Positions 8,459 through 17,301 are shown, numbered from the stretch's first letter. The stretch: DNA of 64,000 bases from Saprospira grandis (GCF_027594745.1 NZ_CP110854.1:744001-808000), one strand, 5' to 3'. Numbers and translations are program-made. The notes: generated from the letters alone by a model not told the origin.

Positions 8459-11089
8459 TTAGTTAATTTTCACAAACTTCTGTTTGATTTGCTGGCCATC
8501 GGCTTGGATGGCGGTGAAATAGTAGAGTCCATCTGCGAGTTGGTCGATTGAGACCGTATGTTGTCCATTTTGCAATTGACCGCTCCAGATTTGGCGGCCC
8601 ATAGCATCAAAAATTTGGGCATCGACAGTTCCTTCGCTACTGAGTTCTACCTGCAGTTGTTCGCGGGCGGGATTTGGATAAAGGAGGAGCGAGAACTCTT
8701 CTTTTGTGGCCAAATCTGCCGTTGTTCTGCTAGAAGAGAGGCAGAAGTTGGTGGTTTCGCTGCTCCCGAAGCTAGCGCCGCTTGCGAGGAGATCCCCTTG
8801 GGCGTTAGTTAGGCTATAATCGCCATTGCCGTAGCTACAGCAGATACCATCTCCATATTGGTCATAAATAACAAAGCTATAGCAGCCATTGGGTAGGCAG
8901 ATATCTTCATTGTGGTTGGTTCCGCTATAACTATTACCGCTAGCCACTGCTGTATTATTAGCATCTAGAATTTCCCAGCTTGTTTCTCCAGGATAATTAT
9001 CGAAGTTAATATTTAGGTTAAGTGTTTCACAGCCGCTACCGCCGCCAGTGCTACCGCCAGCATCTTCTAGCTGAATATTATCGATAGCCATATCGCTGGT
9101 ATAGCTAGTTCCGGTACTTCCATAGAAGCGGAGTTGAACCGTTTGCCCGGCATAGCTGCTAAGGTCTACAGTAGCCGAGAACCAGCTATTGCCTTGGTTG
9201 CCAGAAGTACTCCAGAGGCTGCTCCAGTTGGTCCCATCAGTAGATGCTTCTAGGCTAAGGGTACCCATATCGCTACCATACATATGATAATCGAAGCTAA
9301 ACTCGGGGCTGCTTAGGCCGCTCAAATCGAAGCAAGGAGCGTTTAGGACTGCTACTTTGCTGGGATAATTGGGTGAAGAGGCCTCAATATAAAGGTAAGT
9401 TGATGCTTCTGAGGCGGCAGAGGGGCCAGTAGAAGAAGAACCAGTTGCTCCGCTGTTTTCGGTCCAATCGATATCATCATTCGCATTTTGGCTCCAATCG
9501 CCTAGGCCAGACTCAAAGCCTTCGGTATAAGGAAAGCTAGTAATTGTATTTGCGCAGACAGTTCCTGTTCCGCCGCCAGTGCTCCCGCCAGCATCTTCCA
9601 GCTGAATATTATCGATAGCCATATCACTGGTATAGCTAGTTCCGGTACTTCCATAGAAGCGGAGTTGAACTTGTTCTCCGACATAGCTGCTGAGATCTAC
9701 AGTAGCCGAGAACCAGCTATTGCCTTGATCTCCTGTTGTGCTCCAGATATTGGTCCAGCTTGTTCCGTCGGTACTTGCTTGTAGGCTAAGGCTCCCCATA
9801 TCGCTACCATACATATGATAATCGAAGCTAAATTCGGGATTAGCAACTGCGGCCAAATCAAAGCAAGGCGTATTTAGGATAGCTACTTTGCTGGGATAAT
9901 TGGGCGAAGAGGCCTCAATATAAAGGTAGTTAGTAGCTTCTGAAGCGGCAGAGGGGCCAGTAGAAGAAGAAGGCGTACTACCATTATTTGAGGTCCAATT
10001 GATATCATCATTACTACTTTGGCTAAAGTCGCCTAGGCCAGACTCAAAACCTTCGGTATAAGGGAAACTAGAAATAGCGGTTGTACAGAAAGTGCTTCCG
10101 CCGCCGCCAGTACTTCCACCACAGCCATTAGAGCTTAATAGGCTTTCGCGGAAGCCGCCAGGAGCGAAGAGTGCCTGCATACGGGCCTTTTGTCCAGCCG
10201 TAAAGAGATTCATACAAGCATCATCTGAGTAATCCATATAGTTTTCGACCATATCGGCAGAGCCACAAGAGCGATGGCCTGCATCGCAGCCATAATTAGC
10301 GGCATCAGACTCTGGGGTATCTCCAACAAAGTCATCTTGTCCGCAAGCGCCATCGCCCCAGATGTGGCGAAGGTTTAGCCAGTGGCCCACCTCATGCGTA
10401 GCGGTACGTCCACCATCAAAGGGCGCTGTAGCTTGGCCCACTGTACCAAAATACTTATAGCCCATGACGACCCCATCGGTAGCAAAATCGCCAGAGCCGG
10501 GGAATTGGGCATAGCCCAAAATTCCGCCGCTGATATTACAGACCCACATATTGAGATATTGATCCGTGGGCCAAGCGTCTTTACCGCCTTGGCTGCTATA
10601 CTTCATGGCGTCATTGGTCGAGAAACTAGAGACCGAGGTATAGGTTCGGGTAATTCCAGTAGTAGCATTGCCGTTGGGATCTACGGTAGCGAGGCAGAAC
10701 TCGATTTCGGTATCTGCGGCTTGGGCCCATTTGTTATCCGCATCGGAGTTGGTGCGGCGAAAATCTTCATTGAGGACCTGAATTTGGGAAAGGATTTGTG
10801 CATCGCTAATATTTTGGGCAGTGGTATTATAAACCACATGCACCACTACGGGGATGGTGATCACAGAGCGGCTGCTATTGGCTTGGCCAGAGCGGATAAA
10901 GTTTTGCGTATGCTGCTCAATGCTTCGCATACGTTGCTCTACTGCGGGATTGGCCTGTTGTTGTTGCTGCAAAACATCCATGGCATGGCAATTTCGGGGG
11001 CCGGGCGGATGATTATGCTGGGCAGAAAGGCCAAAAGAAAAGCATAAAAAGAGGCAAAATGCAATTTGCCTAAAGGATAAAAAGTTCAT
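8459..11089 (-). CDS. Secreted M43-type metalloprotease with two MAM domains and T9SS sorting domain
   Basis: An 876-residue exported protease. After the signal peptide (FCLFLCFSFGLSAQ) comes a pappalysin/cytophagalysin-type catalytic domain: the zinc motif HEVGHWLNLRH near residue 230 (HExxHxxxxxH) and the Met-turn NYMDYSDDACMNLF near 285. Two MAM-like beta-sandwich repeats follow (about 335-500 and 515-680), nearly identical to each other, linked by Gly/Ser-rich spacers. Then a domain ending DQYGDGICCSYGNGDYSL and a T9SS type A sorting domain (YPNPAREQLQVEL ... KQKFVKIN). It is expected to be exported by Sec, then moved across the outer membrane by T9SS. The frame opens at a GTG (11095); the ATG at 11089 directly before the signal peptide was chosen. 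Confidence 0.9.
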   Translation of the reverse strand: MNFLSFRQIAFCLFLCFSFGLSAQHNHPPGPRNCHAMDVLQQQQQANPAVEQRMRSIEQHTQNFIRSGQANSSRSVITIPVVVHVVYNTTAQNISDAQILSQIQVLNEDFRRTNSDADNKWAQAADTEIEFCLATVDPNGNATTGITRTYTSVSSFSTNDAMKYSSQGGKDAWPTDQYLNMWVCNISGGILGYAQFPGSGDFATDGVVMGYKYFGTVGQATAPFDGGRTATHEVGHWLNLRHIWGDGACGQDDFVGDTPESDAANYGCDAGHRSCGSADMVENYMDYSDDACMNLFTAGQKARMQALFAPGGFRESLLSSNGCGGSTGGGGSTFCTTAISSFPYTEGFESGLGDFSQSSNDDINWTSNNGSTPSSSTGPSAASEATNYLYIEASSPNYPSKVAILNTPCFDLAAVANPEFSFDYHMYGSDMGSLSLQASTDGTSWTNIWSTTGDQGNSWFSATVDLSSYVGEQVQLRFYGSTGTSYTSDMAIDNIQLEDAGGSTGGGTGTVCANTITSFPYTEGFESGLGDWSQNANDDIDWTENSGATGSSSTGPSAASEASTYLYIEASSPNYPSKVAVLNAPCFDLSGLSSPEFSFDYHMYGSDMGTLSLEASTDGTNWSSLWSTSGNQGNSWFSATVDLSSYAGQTVQLRFYGSTGTSYTSDMAIDNIQLEDAGGSTGGGSGCETLNLNINFDNYPGETSWEILDANNTAVASGNSYSGTNHNEDICLPNGCYSFVIYDQYGDGICCSYGNGDYSLTNAQGDLLASGASFGSSETTNFCLSSSRTTADLATKEEFSLLLYPNPAREQLQVELSSEGTVDAQIFDAMGRQIWSGQLQNGQHTVSIDQLADGLYYFTAIQADGQQIKQKFVKIN
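9041..10090 (-). repeat. Tandem DNA duplication encoding the two MAM domains
   Basis: Two coding units offset by 531 bp (177 codons) inside the protease gene are nearly identical over long stretches, for example the linker plus AIDNIQLEDA segment near 9041-9160 and 9572-9690. Scattered differences, several silent, point to a recent internal duplication or gene conversion. Confidence 0.85.
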
Positions 11090-11490
11090 AAACACAGAGA
11101 TTAAATAGTTTAATGGAATTTTTGATTGCGTTAAATTTAGCTAGAAAATAGCGCTAAACCCAAATAAAATTTTGAATCAAAGCCCAAAATCCATTTATAA
11201 AACCAGTATTCAATCTATCACTATAACAAGATAAAATCACCTAGTTTAGAGTAGTTAGAGCAAAATTTTTTCTATGAGAAGCAGCTCTCCTAGAAAAAAG
11301 CTATAAACTATACTCATAATAAAGAAAAAGGCTAGAGTAACTGCTTTGATATCTAGTTCTTTATATAAGTCCCTTAGGGCCTAATAGATTTAAAAAATCT
11401 TCATCTGAATTTTAACTTATGTTAATCTTTGTTAAGATCAAATGGAAGCCTTTTTAGGGGGAACTATTTACGGCCCAATTTTTTCGGTGG
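11090..11490. other. AT-rich intergenic region
   Basis: About 400 bp of strongly A/T-rich sequence upstream of the protease gene, without a convincing ORF, hairpin or repeat. It probably contains the protease promoter, but I see no clear TTTG...TAnnTTTG pair. Confidence 0.5.
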
Positions 11491-11637
11491 ACAGGCGGCG
11501 AAGCCGCCGCAGGCTGAGGGATGGACAGCAGTGGCGCGAAGCGGCAGACCGAGCCAGCGAAGCTGGCGAAGGGCCGAGCAGACCTGCGAGCTGCGACACA
11601 GCCCGACCCGCCCAAAGGGCGGGGCAGCCCCAAAACA
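11491..11637 (+). repeat. GC-rich interspersed element, copy 4 (forward, subtype 2)
   Basis: It starts with AGGCGGCGAAGCCGCC and ends with the subtype-2 block CTGCGACACAGCCCGACC, then a CGCCCAAAGGGCG palindrome and GGGGCAGCCCCAAAA. The central stem is GCCAGCGAAGCTGGC. An open frame from 11442 reads through the element into the next gene, but it is artefactual. Confidence 0.85.
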
Positions 11638-11654
11638 AAACAACTTATATCCTT

Positions 11655-12545
11655 ATGCGACTATTATCCCTTTTGATTTTCGGCCTTTTTTTGGGCCAGA
11701 CGGTATCGGCCCAGCTGGACATTGAAAACTGTCAGTTTTTGCCTGATTTGAAAAGCTGTACGACCTTGGTTTTTATGCCTGCTTATGATACGGCCCAGCA
11801 CCATAGTTATCGGCAATTGATTGAGCGAGAATGGAAGTTGACGCCTATAAAATTTGTTTCTTATCGCGAGTATTTGCAGTATAAAAACAAAAAGGGCTAT
11901 GCGTATTTGTTGTTTGGCGACGATAAGATTAACAATGCCAGCCAGCGCTCTAGTTATGTATATTTGGAGCTTTGGCTTTGGGCCAATGCGCAAAAAAAGC
12001 GGATGGCTCGGATGGAGTTGTATCCCGATGCGCAAACCAGCCAGGATCCCTCTTTGATTTATGATTATCGTTTTCATACAGAGGGGCATATTTTCAATTG
12101 GTCGGAGGGGATGCTCAAGAATTATTTGCAGCAGATTCAGGACCATTTGCTGCGGGGACAAAAGCGCTCGGGTTTTCGGCCAGGGCCCGCCAAAGCCGAA
12201 TTAAAAGCGCTGAAAACGGATACCCTTTTTGTTCCAGATTATGTGCTCAAGGAGTTTAATACCTATTGGGAGGCCAAGGGGACGCAATCGGCCCAAGAAC
12301 TGATGGCCAAATACCCCTACCCCTATAAAATAGTTAGCAACAAGGAGTTATCTAAGCGTATTTTAGCCTGCCCCGAAGGGAAAAAGATTTATTATTTGCT
12401 TTTTGTGCGCAGCAATAGCGATAAATATGTCTCGGTGGTCGAGGGGCAATCGGGCGATATTTTATATAGTCGCCTACGGCCTTTGCAATTTAATTTGCGG
12501 CCCAAAGACTTGCAGCGTTTGGCCAAGAAAGTGAGTAAATTTTAA
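11655..12545 (+). CDS. Exported protein of unknown function
   Basis: A 296-residue protein with a clear signal peptide (MRLLSLLIFGLFLGQTVSAQ) and no recognised domain. It is rich in Tyr, Lys and Leu, contains two similar-looking halves around YREYLQYKNKKGYAYLLFGD and ILACPEGKKIYYLLFVRSN, and has four or so cysteines. The halves suggest an internal duplication of an alpha/beta unit, which I cannot verify. The frame is open from 11442, but those 71 codons lie in the GC-rich element, so the ATG at 11655 before the signal peptide is the start. Confidence 0.65.
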   Translation: MRLLSLLIFGLFLGQTVSAQLDIENCQFLPDLKSCTTLVFMPAYDTAQHHSYRQLIEREWKLTPIKFVSYREYLQYKNKKGYAYLLFGDDKINNASQRSSYVYLELWLWANAQKKRMARMELYPDAQTSQDPSLIYDYRFHTEGHIFNWSEGMLKNYLQQIQDHLLRGQKRSGFRPGPAKAELKALKTDTLFVPDYVLKEFNTYWEAKGTQSAQELMAKYPYPYKIVSNKELSKRILACPEGKKIYYLLFVRSNSDKYVSVVEGQSGDILYSRLRPLQFNLRPKDLQRLAKKVSKF

Positions 12546-12548
12546 GTA

Positions 12549-12584
12549 AAAAGGGCGGTTGGAGAATTCTCCGACCGCCCTTTT
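12549..12584. terminator. Bidirectional terminator
   Basis: A near-perfect 36-nt inverted repeat with A4 on one side and T4 on the other (arms AAAAGGGCGGT / ACCGCCCTTTT around a GGAGAATTCTCC core). It sits between the convergent genes ending at 12545 and 12586. Confidence 0.85.
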
Positions 12585-12585
12585 G

Positions 12586-13266
12586 CTATGCCTCCAAACG
12601 CCAATCTATGGGCGTTTTTCCTTGTTTTTCTAAATGTGCGTTGGCCTTTGAAAAATGAGCCGAGCCCAAAAAGGCCGTTCCTGCCAAAGGCGAAGGATGC
12701 GTGGCTTCCAAAACCAAATGCTTACTTTCGTCAATCAGGACCTTTTTCTTTTTGGCAAAACCGCCCCAAAGCATAAAGACCAAGCCTTCTCGCTCTTCCG
12801 ATAGCTTTTGAATGACGGCATCGGTAAATTTTTGCCAGCCAATTTTAGCATGAGAAGCCGCCTTTTTATGCTCTACCGTTAGGGCCGCATTGAGCATAAA
12901 AACGCCTTGATCGGCCCAAGACTCCAAACAGCCATGTTTTGGCGCTACAAAGCCCTCAATATCAGCCGTTAGTTCTTTATAAACATTGCGCAAAGAGGGC
13001 GGAATCCGTTGGCCCTTGGGCACCGAAAACGAAAGTCCATGCGCTTGCCCAGGTCCATGATAGGGATCTTGGCCCAAAAGGACCACCTTTACCTCATGAA
13101 AAGGGACCTTATTAAAGGCATTGAAAATAAGGGGGCCGGGGGGATAAATCGTTTTGCCGGCTTGCATATCGGCTTTTAGGCGCTCCTTAATTTTGGCAAA
13201 ATAATCTTGTTCAAATTCTGCTTTTAGGGCCTCTAACCAAGAGGCTTCAATTTGTACTTGGCTCAT
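12586..13266 (-). CDS. ung: Uracil-DNA glycosylase, family 1
   Basis: A 226-residue Ung that removes uracil from DNA to start base excision repair. All family-1 motifs are present: the water-activating GQDPYHGPGQAHGLSFSV (Asp and His region), PPSLRNVYKEL, VFMLWGGFAKKK, and the DNA-intercalation loop HPSPLAGTAFLGSAHFSKAN. Length is normal. The stop codon is directly next to the bidirectional terminator. It is the only gene of its unit; an A/T-rich leader of about 50 bp separates it from the terminator of the upstream gene. Confidence 0.96.
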   Translation of the reverse strand: MSQVQIEASWLEALKAEFEQDYFAKIKERLKADMQAGKTIYPPGPLIFNAFNKVPFHEVKVVLLGQDPYHGPGQAHGLSFSVPKGQRIPPSLRNVYKELTADIEGFVAPKHGCLESWADQGVFMLNAALTVEHKKAASHAKIGWQKFTDAVIQKLSEEREGLVFMLWGGFAKKKKVLIDESKHLVLEATHPSPLAGTAFLGSAHFSKANAHLEKQGKTPIDWRLEA

Positions 13267-13323
13267 ATTTTTTAGTTCGATTTAGGCTAAATTTAAGGAG
13301 TTTGGCAGAGATTGTCCATAAAA

Positions 13324-13346
13324 AAAAGCCCCAAATTGGGGCTTTT
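13324..13346 (-). terminator. Intrinsic terminator upstream of ung
   Basis: A 9-bp stem AAAAGCCCC (13324-13332 with 13338-13346), 5-nt loop, A-run at 13319-13327 giving a U-run on the minus strand. It ends the RusA-type nuclease unit. Confidence 0.75.
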
Positions 13347-13351
13347 ATCGC

Positions 13352-14002
13352 TTAAACGCCTTTGGCTAAGGCATCCAATAATTTCTTTTCTACTTGCAAG
13401 AGTTCTTGCAATTTGGGCATGGCTTGGCTGTGCAAACGTCTTTGTTCTAGCTGCAAGAGTTGTCGGTTATCGACATAAGGTTGCAAAATTTCCCATTCTT
13501 CGAGGCTGAGCAAGGCTTTTTCTTGGACCAACTGCTGCAGCCGTTGCCGCAAATTATGCGCAGGAGGCTGTTCTTGCTGCTGCATACTATATAGGTAGCT
13601 CAATTGGTCAATTTTCTGCCAATAATTTTGCTGTTCTTTCAAAAATTTGGCCGTGGGAGCCTGCAACAAAAGCTGCAGTTGGGCCTGCTGCGAGCGAAGT
13701 TGATTGCGCAATTGCTGGCGCTGCGCCCGATGTTTGGGCGAGGTTTTCCAAATTGGGCCGGCCAAATCAATGCGCAAATTGGGCAAATCCTCGGCTAGTT
13801 CGGTAATTTCCTGAATCTGCTCTAGGCTGGGGCTATCCCAATCACAGTAAATAAAATAAACCTCCTCTTCCCCATCTTCCACCAGCAAATCAAATTTAAA
13901 TTGCTGTAAATTCTGATGAAGATCATGAGCCGCTGGCCCCTCCACAATTCGCTTGGGAGCAGCCGCCTGATAGGCCGTTAGATAGGGTTGTAGTTTTTGC
14001 AT
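13352..14002 (-). CDS. Gln/Leu-rich helical protein of unknown function
   Basis: A 216-residue, probably cytoplasmic protein. The first ~85 residues could form an alpha/beta domain (FKFDLLVEDGEEEVYFIYCDWD); the rest is almost entirely helical with many Gln and Leu, suggesting a coiled coil. There is no signal peptide or membrane segment and no recognised motif. It lies 12 bp after the RusA-type nuclease gene on the same strand, so they are probably co-transcribed. Confidence 0.6.
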   Translation of the reverse strand: MQKLQPYLTAYQAAAPKRIVEGPAAHDLHQNLQQFKFDLLVEDGEEEVYFIYCDWDSPSLEQIQEITELAEDLPNLRIDLAGPIWKTSPKHRAQRQQLRNQLRSQQAQLQLLLQAPTAKFLKEQQNYWQKIDQLSYLYSMQQQEQPPAHNLRQRLQQLVQEKALLSLEEWEILQPYVDNRQLLQLEQRRLHSQAMPKLQELLQVEKKLLDALAKGV

Positions 14003-14014
14003 TTTGGGGTATTT

Positions 14015-14434
14015 TTAACTAAGGCGAGTTTGCAACTCATAGGCCTCGATCGTAATCGAAATAAAATCTTCTTCTTGCTGAAAAGCATCTTGAAAACATC
14101 GAATCAAATAAGCTTTCGCTCCTCTAATGTCTTGAATATCATAAATGTTCCGTCCATGGGCACTTACTTTTTTAACTTGTTTGTCATCCAAGTAAACGGC
14201 CCCATTCAAAGCATCCTGAATGGGCTTAATAATATTGTCGGTATCCAAATCTGTTTCCCGATGATAATAGTAGGAAATCGATAATTCCACCTCCTGTTCA
14301 CTGGGCAAATCTTTGCGTTTGGCCAATACTTTTTTGGCCTCTTTACGGATTCTCCCCTTCCAGCGTTCCCGCCTTTTTCCGCTCGATTGCACACTGGCCG
14401 GCTTGCCAATTACGGCAATCAATATTTTTCGCAT
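14015..14434 (-). CDS. RusA-family crossover junction endodeoxyribonuclease
   Basis: A 139-residue RusA-type Holliday-junction resolvase homologue. The family core is visible in TDLDTDNIIKPIQDALNGAV followed by YLDDKQV: the acidic Asp residues correspond to the catalytic metal-binding set of RusA, and the lysine before IQDAL matches the conserved Lys. RusA proteins are mostly phage-encoded, but no other phage genes lie near; related copies occur as ordinary chromosomal genes in Bacteroidota. It heads a two-gene unit with the helical protein. Its start lies just downstream of a GC-rich element. Confidence 0.8.
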   Translation of the reverse strand: MRKILIAVIGKPASVQSSGKRRERWKGRIRKEAKKVLAKRKDLPSEQEVELSISYYYHRETDLDTDNIIKPIQDALNGAVYLDDKQVKKVSAHGRNIYDIQDIRGAKAYLIRCFQDAFQQEEDFISITIEAYELQTRLS

Positions 14435-14450
14435 TTCTTTTCTTTTCCTG

Positions 14451-14622
14451 TTTTTTGGGGCCTCCCGCAGCCCTTTTTTGGGGGGCTGCGGGCGCTAGGT
14501 TGCGGGGCTCGCTATTCGCTCGGCCCTGCGGCGGCTTTGCCGCCTGGGTCTGGCCCTTTGGGCCACCCCTTCACAGCGCTAGGCCGTTGCAGGCTTTGCC
14601 TGCAGGGCGCTTCGCGCCCTTT
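14451..14622 (-). repeat. GC-rich interspersed element, copy 5 (reverse, subtype 1)
   Basis: Contains the usual blocks in reverse (GGGGCCTCC, GCTCGCTATTCGCTCGGCCC, GGTCTGGCCC, GCGCTAGGCC) with copy-specific palindromes CCCGCAGCC...GGCTGCGGG, GGCGGCTTTGCCGCC, GGCCCTTTGGGCC, TTGCAGGCTTTGCCTGCA and GGGCGCTTCGCGCCC. Confidence 0.85.
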
Positions 14623-14636
14623 TCTGGACCAGAAAT

Positions 14637-15320
14637 TTAGGCCTTTTTATCAAATTCCTCAAATAGTTCTTGGCGGCCATATTTGCTACAAATGGGGCAT
14701 TCATAGGGGTTATGTCCTCTAGCGGGACAATACTCTCGACCAAAGAAAATGATTTGCAGATGCAATTTGTTCCAACTTTTCTTAGGAAATAATGCTTTTA
14801 GGTCTTTTTCTGTCTGCTCTACTGATTTTCCATTGCTCAATTGCCAGCGCCAAGCGAGGCGATGAATATGAGTATCTACGGGAAAGGCGGGATGGCCAAA
14901 GCCCTGCGACATGACCACAGAGGCCGTTTTATGGCCCATACCGGGCAATTTTTCTAGGGCTTCAAAGCTTTCGGGCACCTCCCCTTGGTACTCTTCTAGC
15001 AAAATTTGAGAGAGTTTAGAAATGGCCTTAGATTTTCGGGGGGCTAGGCCACAGGGCCGAATAATTCTTTCGATTTCCTCGACAGGCAATTTAATCATTT
15101 CGGCTGGCGTGCTGGCCTTTTCAAATAGAATGGGCGTAACCGTATTTACTCTAGCGTCTGTACATTGGGCCGAGAGCAAAACGGCCACCAACAAACTATA
15201 ATTATCGGTATGTTCTAGGGGGATGGGCGTTTCTGGATAAAGCTCTTCCAGCCATTTCCGTATATTTTTGCTCACTGTTTTATGGCTAGGATAACGGCCG
15301 GGACGTTTTCTTTTGGGCAT
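14637..15320 (-). CDS. nth: Endonuclease III-type DNA glycosylase
   Basis: A 227-residue HhH-GPD glycosylase/AP-lyase of base excision repair. The helix-hairpin-helix LPGMGHKTASVVM holds the catalytic Lys, and FPVDTHIHRLAWR holds the catalytic Asp. The expected [4Fe-4S] site C-x6-C-x2-C-x5-C is altered: after FFGREYC the next cysteines are in ECPIC, giving C-x9-C-x2-C, and no fourth Cys follows. I recall similar endings in other Bacteroidota homologues, so this may be a clade trait, but cluster binding is uncertain. An ~45-residue N-terminal extension is basic. A single gene between two GC-rich elements. Confidence 0.9.
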   Translation of the reverse strand: MPKRKRPGRYPSHKTVSKNIRKWLEELYPETPIPLEHTDNYSLLVAVLLSAQCTDARVNTVTPILFEKASTPAEMIKLPVEEIERIIRPCGLAPRKSKAISKLSQILLEEYQGEVPESFEALEKLPGMGHKTASVVMSQGFGHPAFPVDTHIHRLAWRWQLSNGKSVEQTEKDLKALFPKKSWNKLHLQIIFFGREYCPARGHNPYECPICSKYGRQELFEEFDKKA

Positions 15321-15369
15321 AAGTTAAAATCTTTTGAGTGCAGAGCAAGATACAATTTTTTGTGCAGAC

Positions 15370-15530
15370 AGGCGGCTTGCACTAAGGGCAGAGCGGAGAA
15401 GGTCCATTTGGCCTAGCGATGTGCAGCAGTGCGGCGCAGCCGCAGACCAAGGCCGTCAGGCCGCAGGGCCGAGCAGACCTGCGAGCTGCGAAACGTAGCG
15501 CCGCAGCTTTGCTGCGGAGGCCCCAAAAAA
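15370..15530 (+). repeat. GC-rich interspersed element, copy 6 (forward, subtype 1)
   Basis: Conserved GGCCTAGCGATGTGCAGCAG, stem GCGGCGCAGCCGC, GACCAAGGCCGTCAGGCC, GGGCCGAGCAGACCTGCGAGC, GAAACGTAGCGCC, stem GCAGCTTTGCTGC and terminal GGAGGCCCCAAAAAA. Its A-run merges with the rpoD terminator. Confidence 0.85.
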
Positions 15531-15557
15531 AAGGCCTCCTATATATCAGGAGACCTT
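15525..15557 (-). terminator. rpoD terminator
   Basis: Stem 15531-15540 with 15548-15557. The single irregular pair is C-A when read as plus-strand RNA but G-U when read as minus-strand RNA, so the hairpin is built for the minus strand; A8 at the end of the neighbouring element supplies the U-run. Confidence 0.75.
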
Positions 15558-15580
15558 TAGATTTTTTGGGTTGGCTAAAC

Positions 15581-16453
15581 TTAGCGGCCGAGATAAGCCT
15601 TGAGCAACTTACTTTTAGAGGTAGAGGTTCTCAATTTATTGATGGCTTTATCTTTAATTTGGCGAACGCGTTCGCGGGTCAGGCCAAACTTATCGCCAAT
15701 ATCTTCTAGCGACATAGGGTGTTGGTAACCGATACCGAAATAGAGTTTGATGACATCTCTTTGGCGATCGGTTAGTGAGCAAAGCGAGCGTTCGATTTCG
15801 TTGCGCAAAGACTCCATATATTCCAGATTGGCATCTGTTTGAGGAGTATTGGTATTTTCGAGTACGTCGAGCAGCGAGTTATCTTCTCCTTCTACGAAGG
15901 GCGCATCCATAGAAACGTGGCGGGCGGCCACGCCTAGGGTAGTTTCTACTTCATTGGAGCCGATAGAGAGCACTTGAGCGAGTTCATCGGCAGAGGGTTC
16001 GCGTTCAAACTCCTGTTCTAATTTAGAGAAGGCCTTATTAATTTTGTTGAGTGAGCCCACCTTATTGAGGGGAAGGCGCACGATACGAGATTGTTCGGCT
16101 AGGGCTTGGAGGATAGATTGGCGGATCCACCAAACGGCATAAGAGATAAATTTGAAACCGCGGGTTTCGTCGAAGCGTTGAGCGGCTTTGATTAGGCCGA
16201 GGTTTCCTTCATTGATCAAATCACTGAGGGAAAGGCCTTGATTTTGGTATTGTTTGGCCACAGAGACCACGAATCGGAGGTTAGCTTTGGTTAGGCGTTC
16301 TAGGGCGATTTGGTCGCCGGCCTTAATGCGTTTTGCCAAATCCACCTCTTCCTCAGGGGTCAACAAATCCACTTTACCGATCTCTTGCAGATATTTCTCT
16401 AGCGATTGACTTTCGCGATTGGTAATGGATTTGGTAATTTTTAACTGTCTCAT
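15581..16453 (-). CDS. rpoD: Primary RNA polymerase sigma factor, Bacteroidota type
   Basis: A 290-residue sigma-70 factor of the short Bacteroidota form: region 1.1 is missing. Region 1.2 [20 protein letters not shown], region 2 with [17 protein letters not shown] [17 protein letters not shown] and the -10-reading [15 protein letters not shown], region 3 VRLPLNKV, and region 4.2 [20 protein letters not shown] are all present. In this phylum the factor reads TTTG / TAnnTTTG promoters, and such promoters are seen upstream of several genes here, including its own. It is transcribed alone and faces away from the START-like gene. Confidence 0.95.
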   Translation of the reverse strand: MRQLKITKSITNRESQSLEKYLQEIGKVDLLTPEEEVDLAKRIKAGDQIALERLTKANLRFVVSVAKQYQNQGLSLSDLINEGNLGLIKAAQRFDETRGFKFISYAVWWIRQSILQALAEQSRIVRLPLNKVGSLNKINKAFSKLEQEFEREPSADELAQVLSIGSNEVETTLGVAARHVSMDAPFVEGEDNSLLDVLENTNTPQTDANLEYMESLRNEIERSLCSLTDRQRDVIKLYFGIGYQHPMSLEDIGDKFGLTRERVRQIKDKAINKLRTSTSKSKLLKAYLGR

Positions 16454-16849
16454 GAACCTACTATTTTGAGAGGCAACTGATTAGCCTACAGTTGCGCTAT
16501 ATTTTGATTAAGATAGAAAATGCCCAACTACAAATATAGGGCTTTTTTGTGGTATTCGCTTCTTTAACTGCTATAAATGCCTTTTTTGTTCATTGCTTAG
16601 CGATTTTATGAAAAAATAAAGGGTTTAGGGGCTTTTGTGCCTTGGGAGGCCTTAAGTTTTTAAAGCATTCGTTTGCAAAAGTTGTTTTTTTATTTTTTAT
16701 TACGAACGGAGATCGTTCTGTGGGTTTAAACAGCCACCCAATTTTCTCCCTAATCAGAAGATGCCCCATAGAGAAGAAAAAACAGGGCGTTGGTCACAGT
16801 GAATCTATGTAGCTTAGGCTGCTAGCTTCAGAAAAAAGAGAACATCCTT
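16454..16849. other. Divergent intergenic region between rpoD and the START-like gene
   Basis: About 400 bp, A/T-rich, without ORFs or interspersed elements. It carries the rpoD -7 box (separate entry). For the plus-strand gene a weak candidate is TTG at 16790 and TAGCTTAG at 16810, one mismatch from TAnnTTTG. A short inverted repeat GAACGGAGATCGTTC near 16705 could be an operator; its role is unknown. Confidence 0.4.
16531..16538 (-). promoter_or_regulatory. Probable -7 box of rpoD
   Basis: TATATTTG on the minus strand is a perfect match to the Bacteroidota TAnnTTTG box. No good TTTG -33 partner is visible at the right spacing. It would give a leader of about 70 nt. Confidence 0.45.
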
Positions 16850-17224
16850 ATGGACAGAAAAAAATTTAAGGTAGAATTTTTATTTCGGGCATCTCCGAAA
16901 ATTGTATATAGTTTTCTTTCTACTCCGGACAATTTGACTCGTTGGTTTTGCGACGACTGTAATTTGGTTGATGGTCAATTTAGTTTTGACTGGGAGGGAA
17001 ATGAAGAAATTGCCTTTTTGCTCGAATCTCAGGAAGATAGTTATTTACGTTTGCAGTGGGAGGATTTCCCCGATGAGTACTTGGAGTACAAAATGAGTCG
17101 TTCTGAAGTCACTGCAGAAACTATTTTAGAGATTACCGCCTTTTGTGATGAGGACGAAGTAGAGGAGGAAAAAGATTTTTGGGCTACTCAGATGGAATCT
17201 CTTCGTAGAGCCATGGGTGGCTAG
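16850..17224 (+). CDS. START-like / SRPBCC-fold protein
   Basis: A 124-residue acidic protein matching the Bacteroidota START-like domain family (SRPBCC superfamily): KKFKVEFLFRASPKIVYSFL at the N-terminus, LTRWFCDDC near 30, and a C-terminal helix WATQMESLRRAMGG. The fold binds hydrophobic ligands in a helix-grip pocket; the ligand here is unknown. It is cytoplasmic and short. It is 77 bp upstream of the SPFH-SHOCT gene; no terminator is seen between them, so they may be co-expressed. Confidence 0.75.
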   Translation: MDRKKFKVEFLFRASPKIVYSFLSTPDNLTRWFCDDCNLVDGQFSFDWEGNEEIAFLLESQEDSYLRLQWEDFPDEYLEYKMSRSEVTAETILEITAFCDEDEVEEEKDFWATQMESLRRAMGG

Positions 17225-17301
17225 CTTTTTGCTATTTCGTTTGCTCCCTTATTTTAGTGGTATTTTAGATGATTATCCCAATGACTTAAAACTTAAATAC
17301 T

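Noticed and set aside
10382..11047. 221-codon plus-strand ORF opposite the metalloprotease
   Set aside because: It is antisense to the catalytic domain with its HExxH motif; long shadows are common in this GC-biased coding.
14015..14434. Possible prophage remnant suggested by a RusA-type nuclease
   Set aside because: No integrase, terminase, capsid, lysis or att-like repeats are nearby; neighbours are DNA repair and housekeeping genes.
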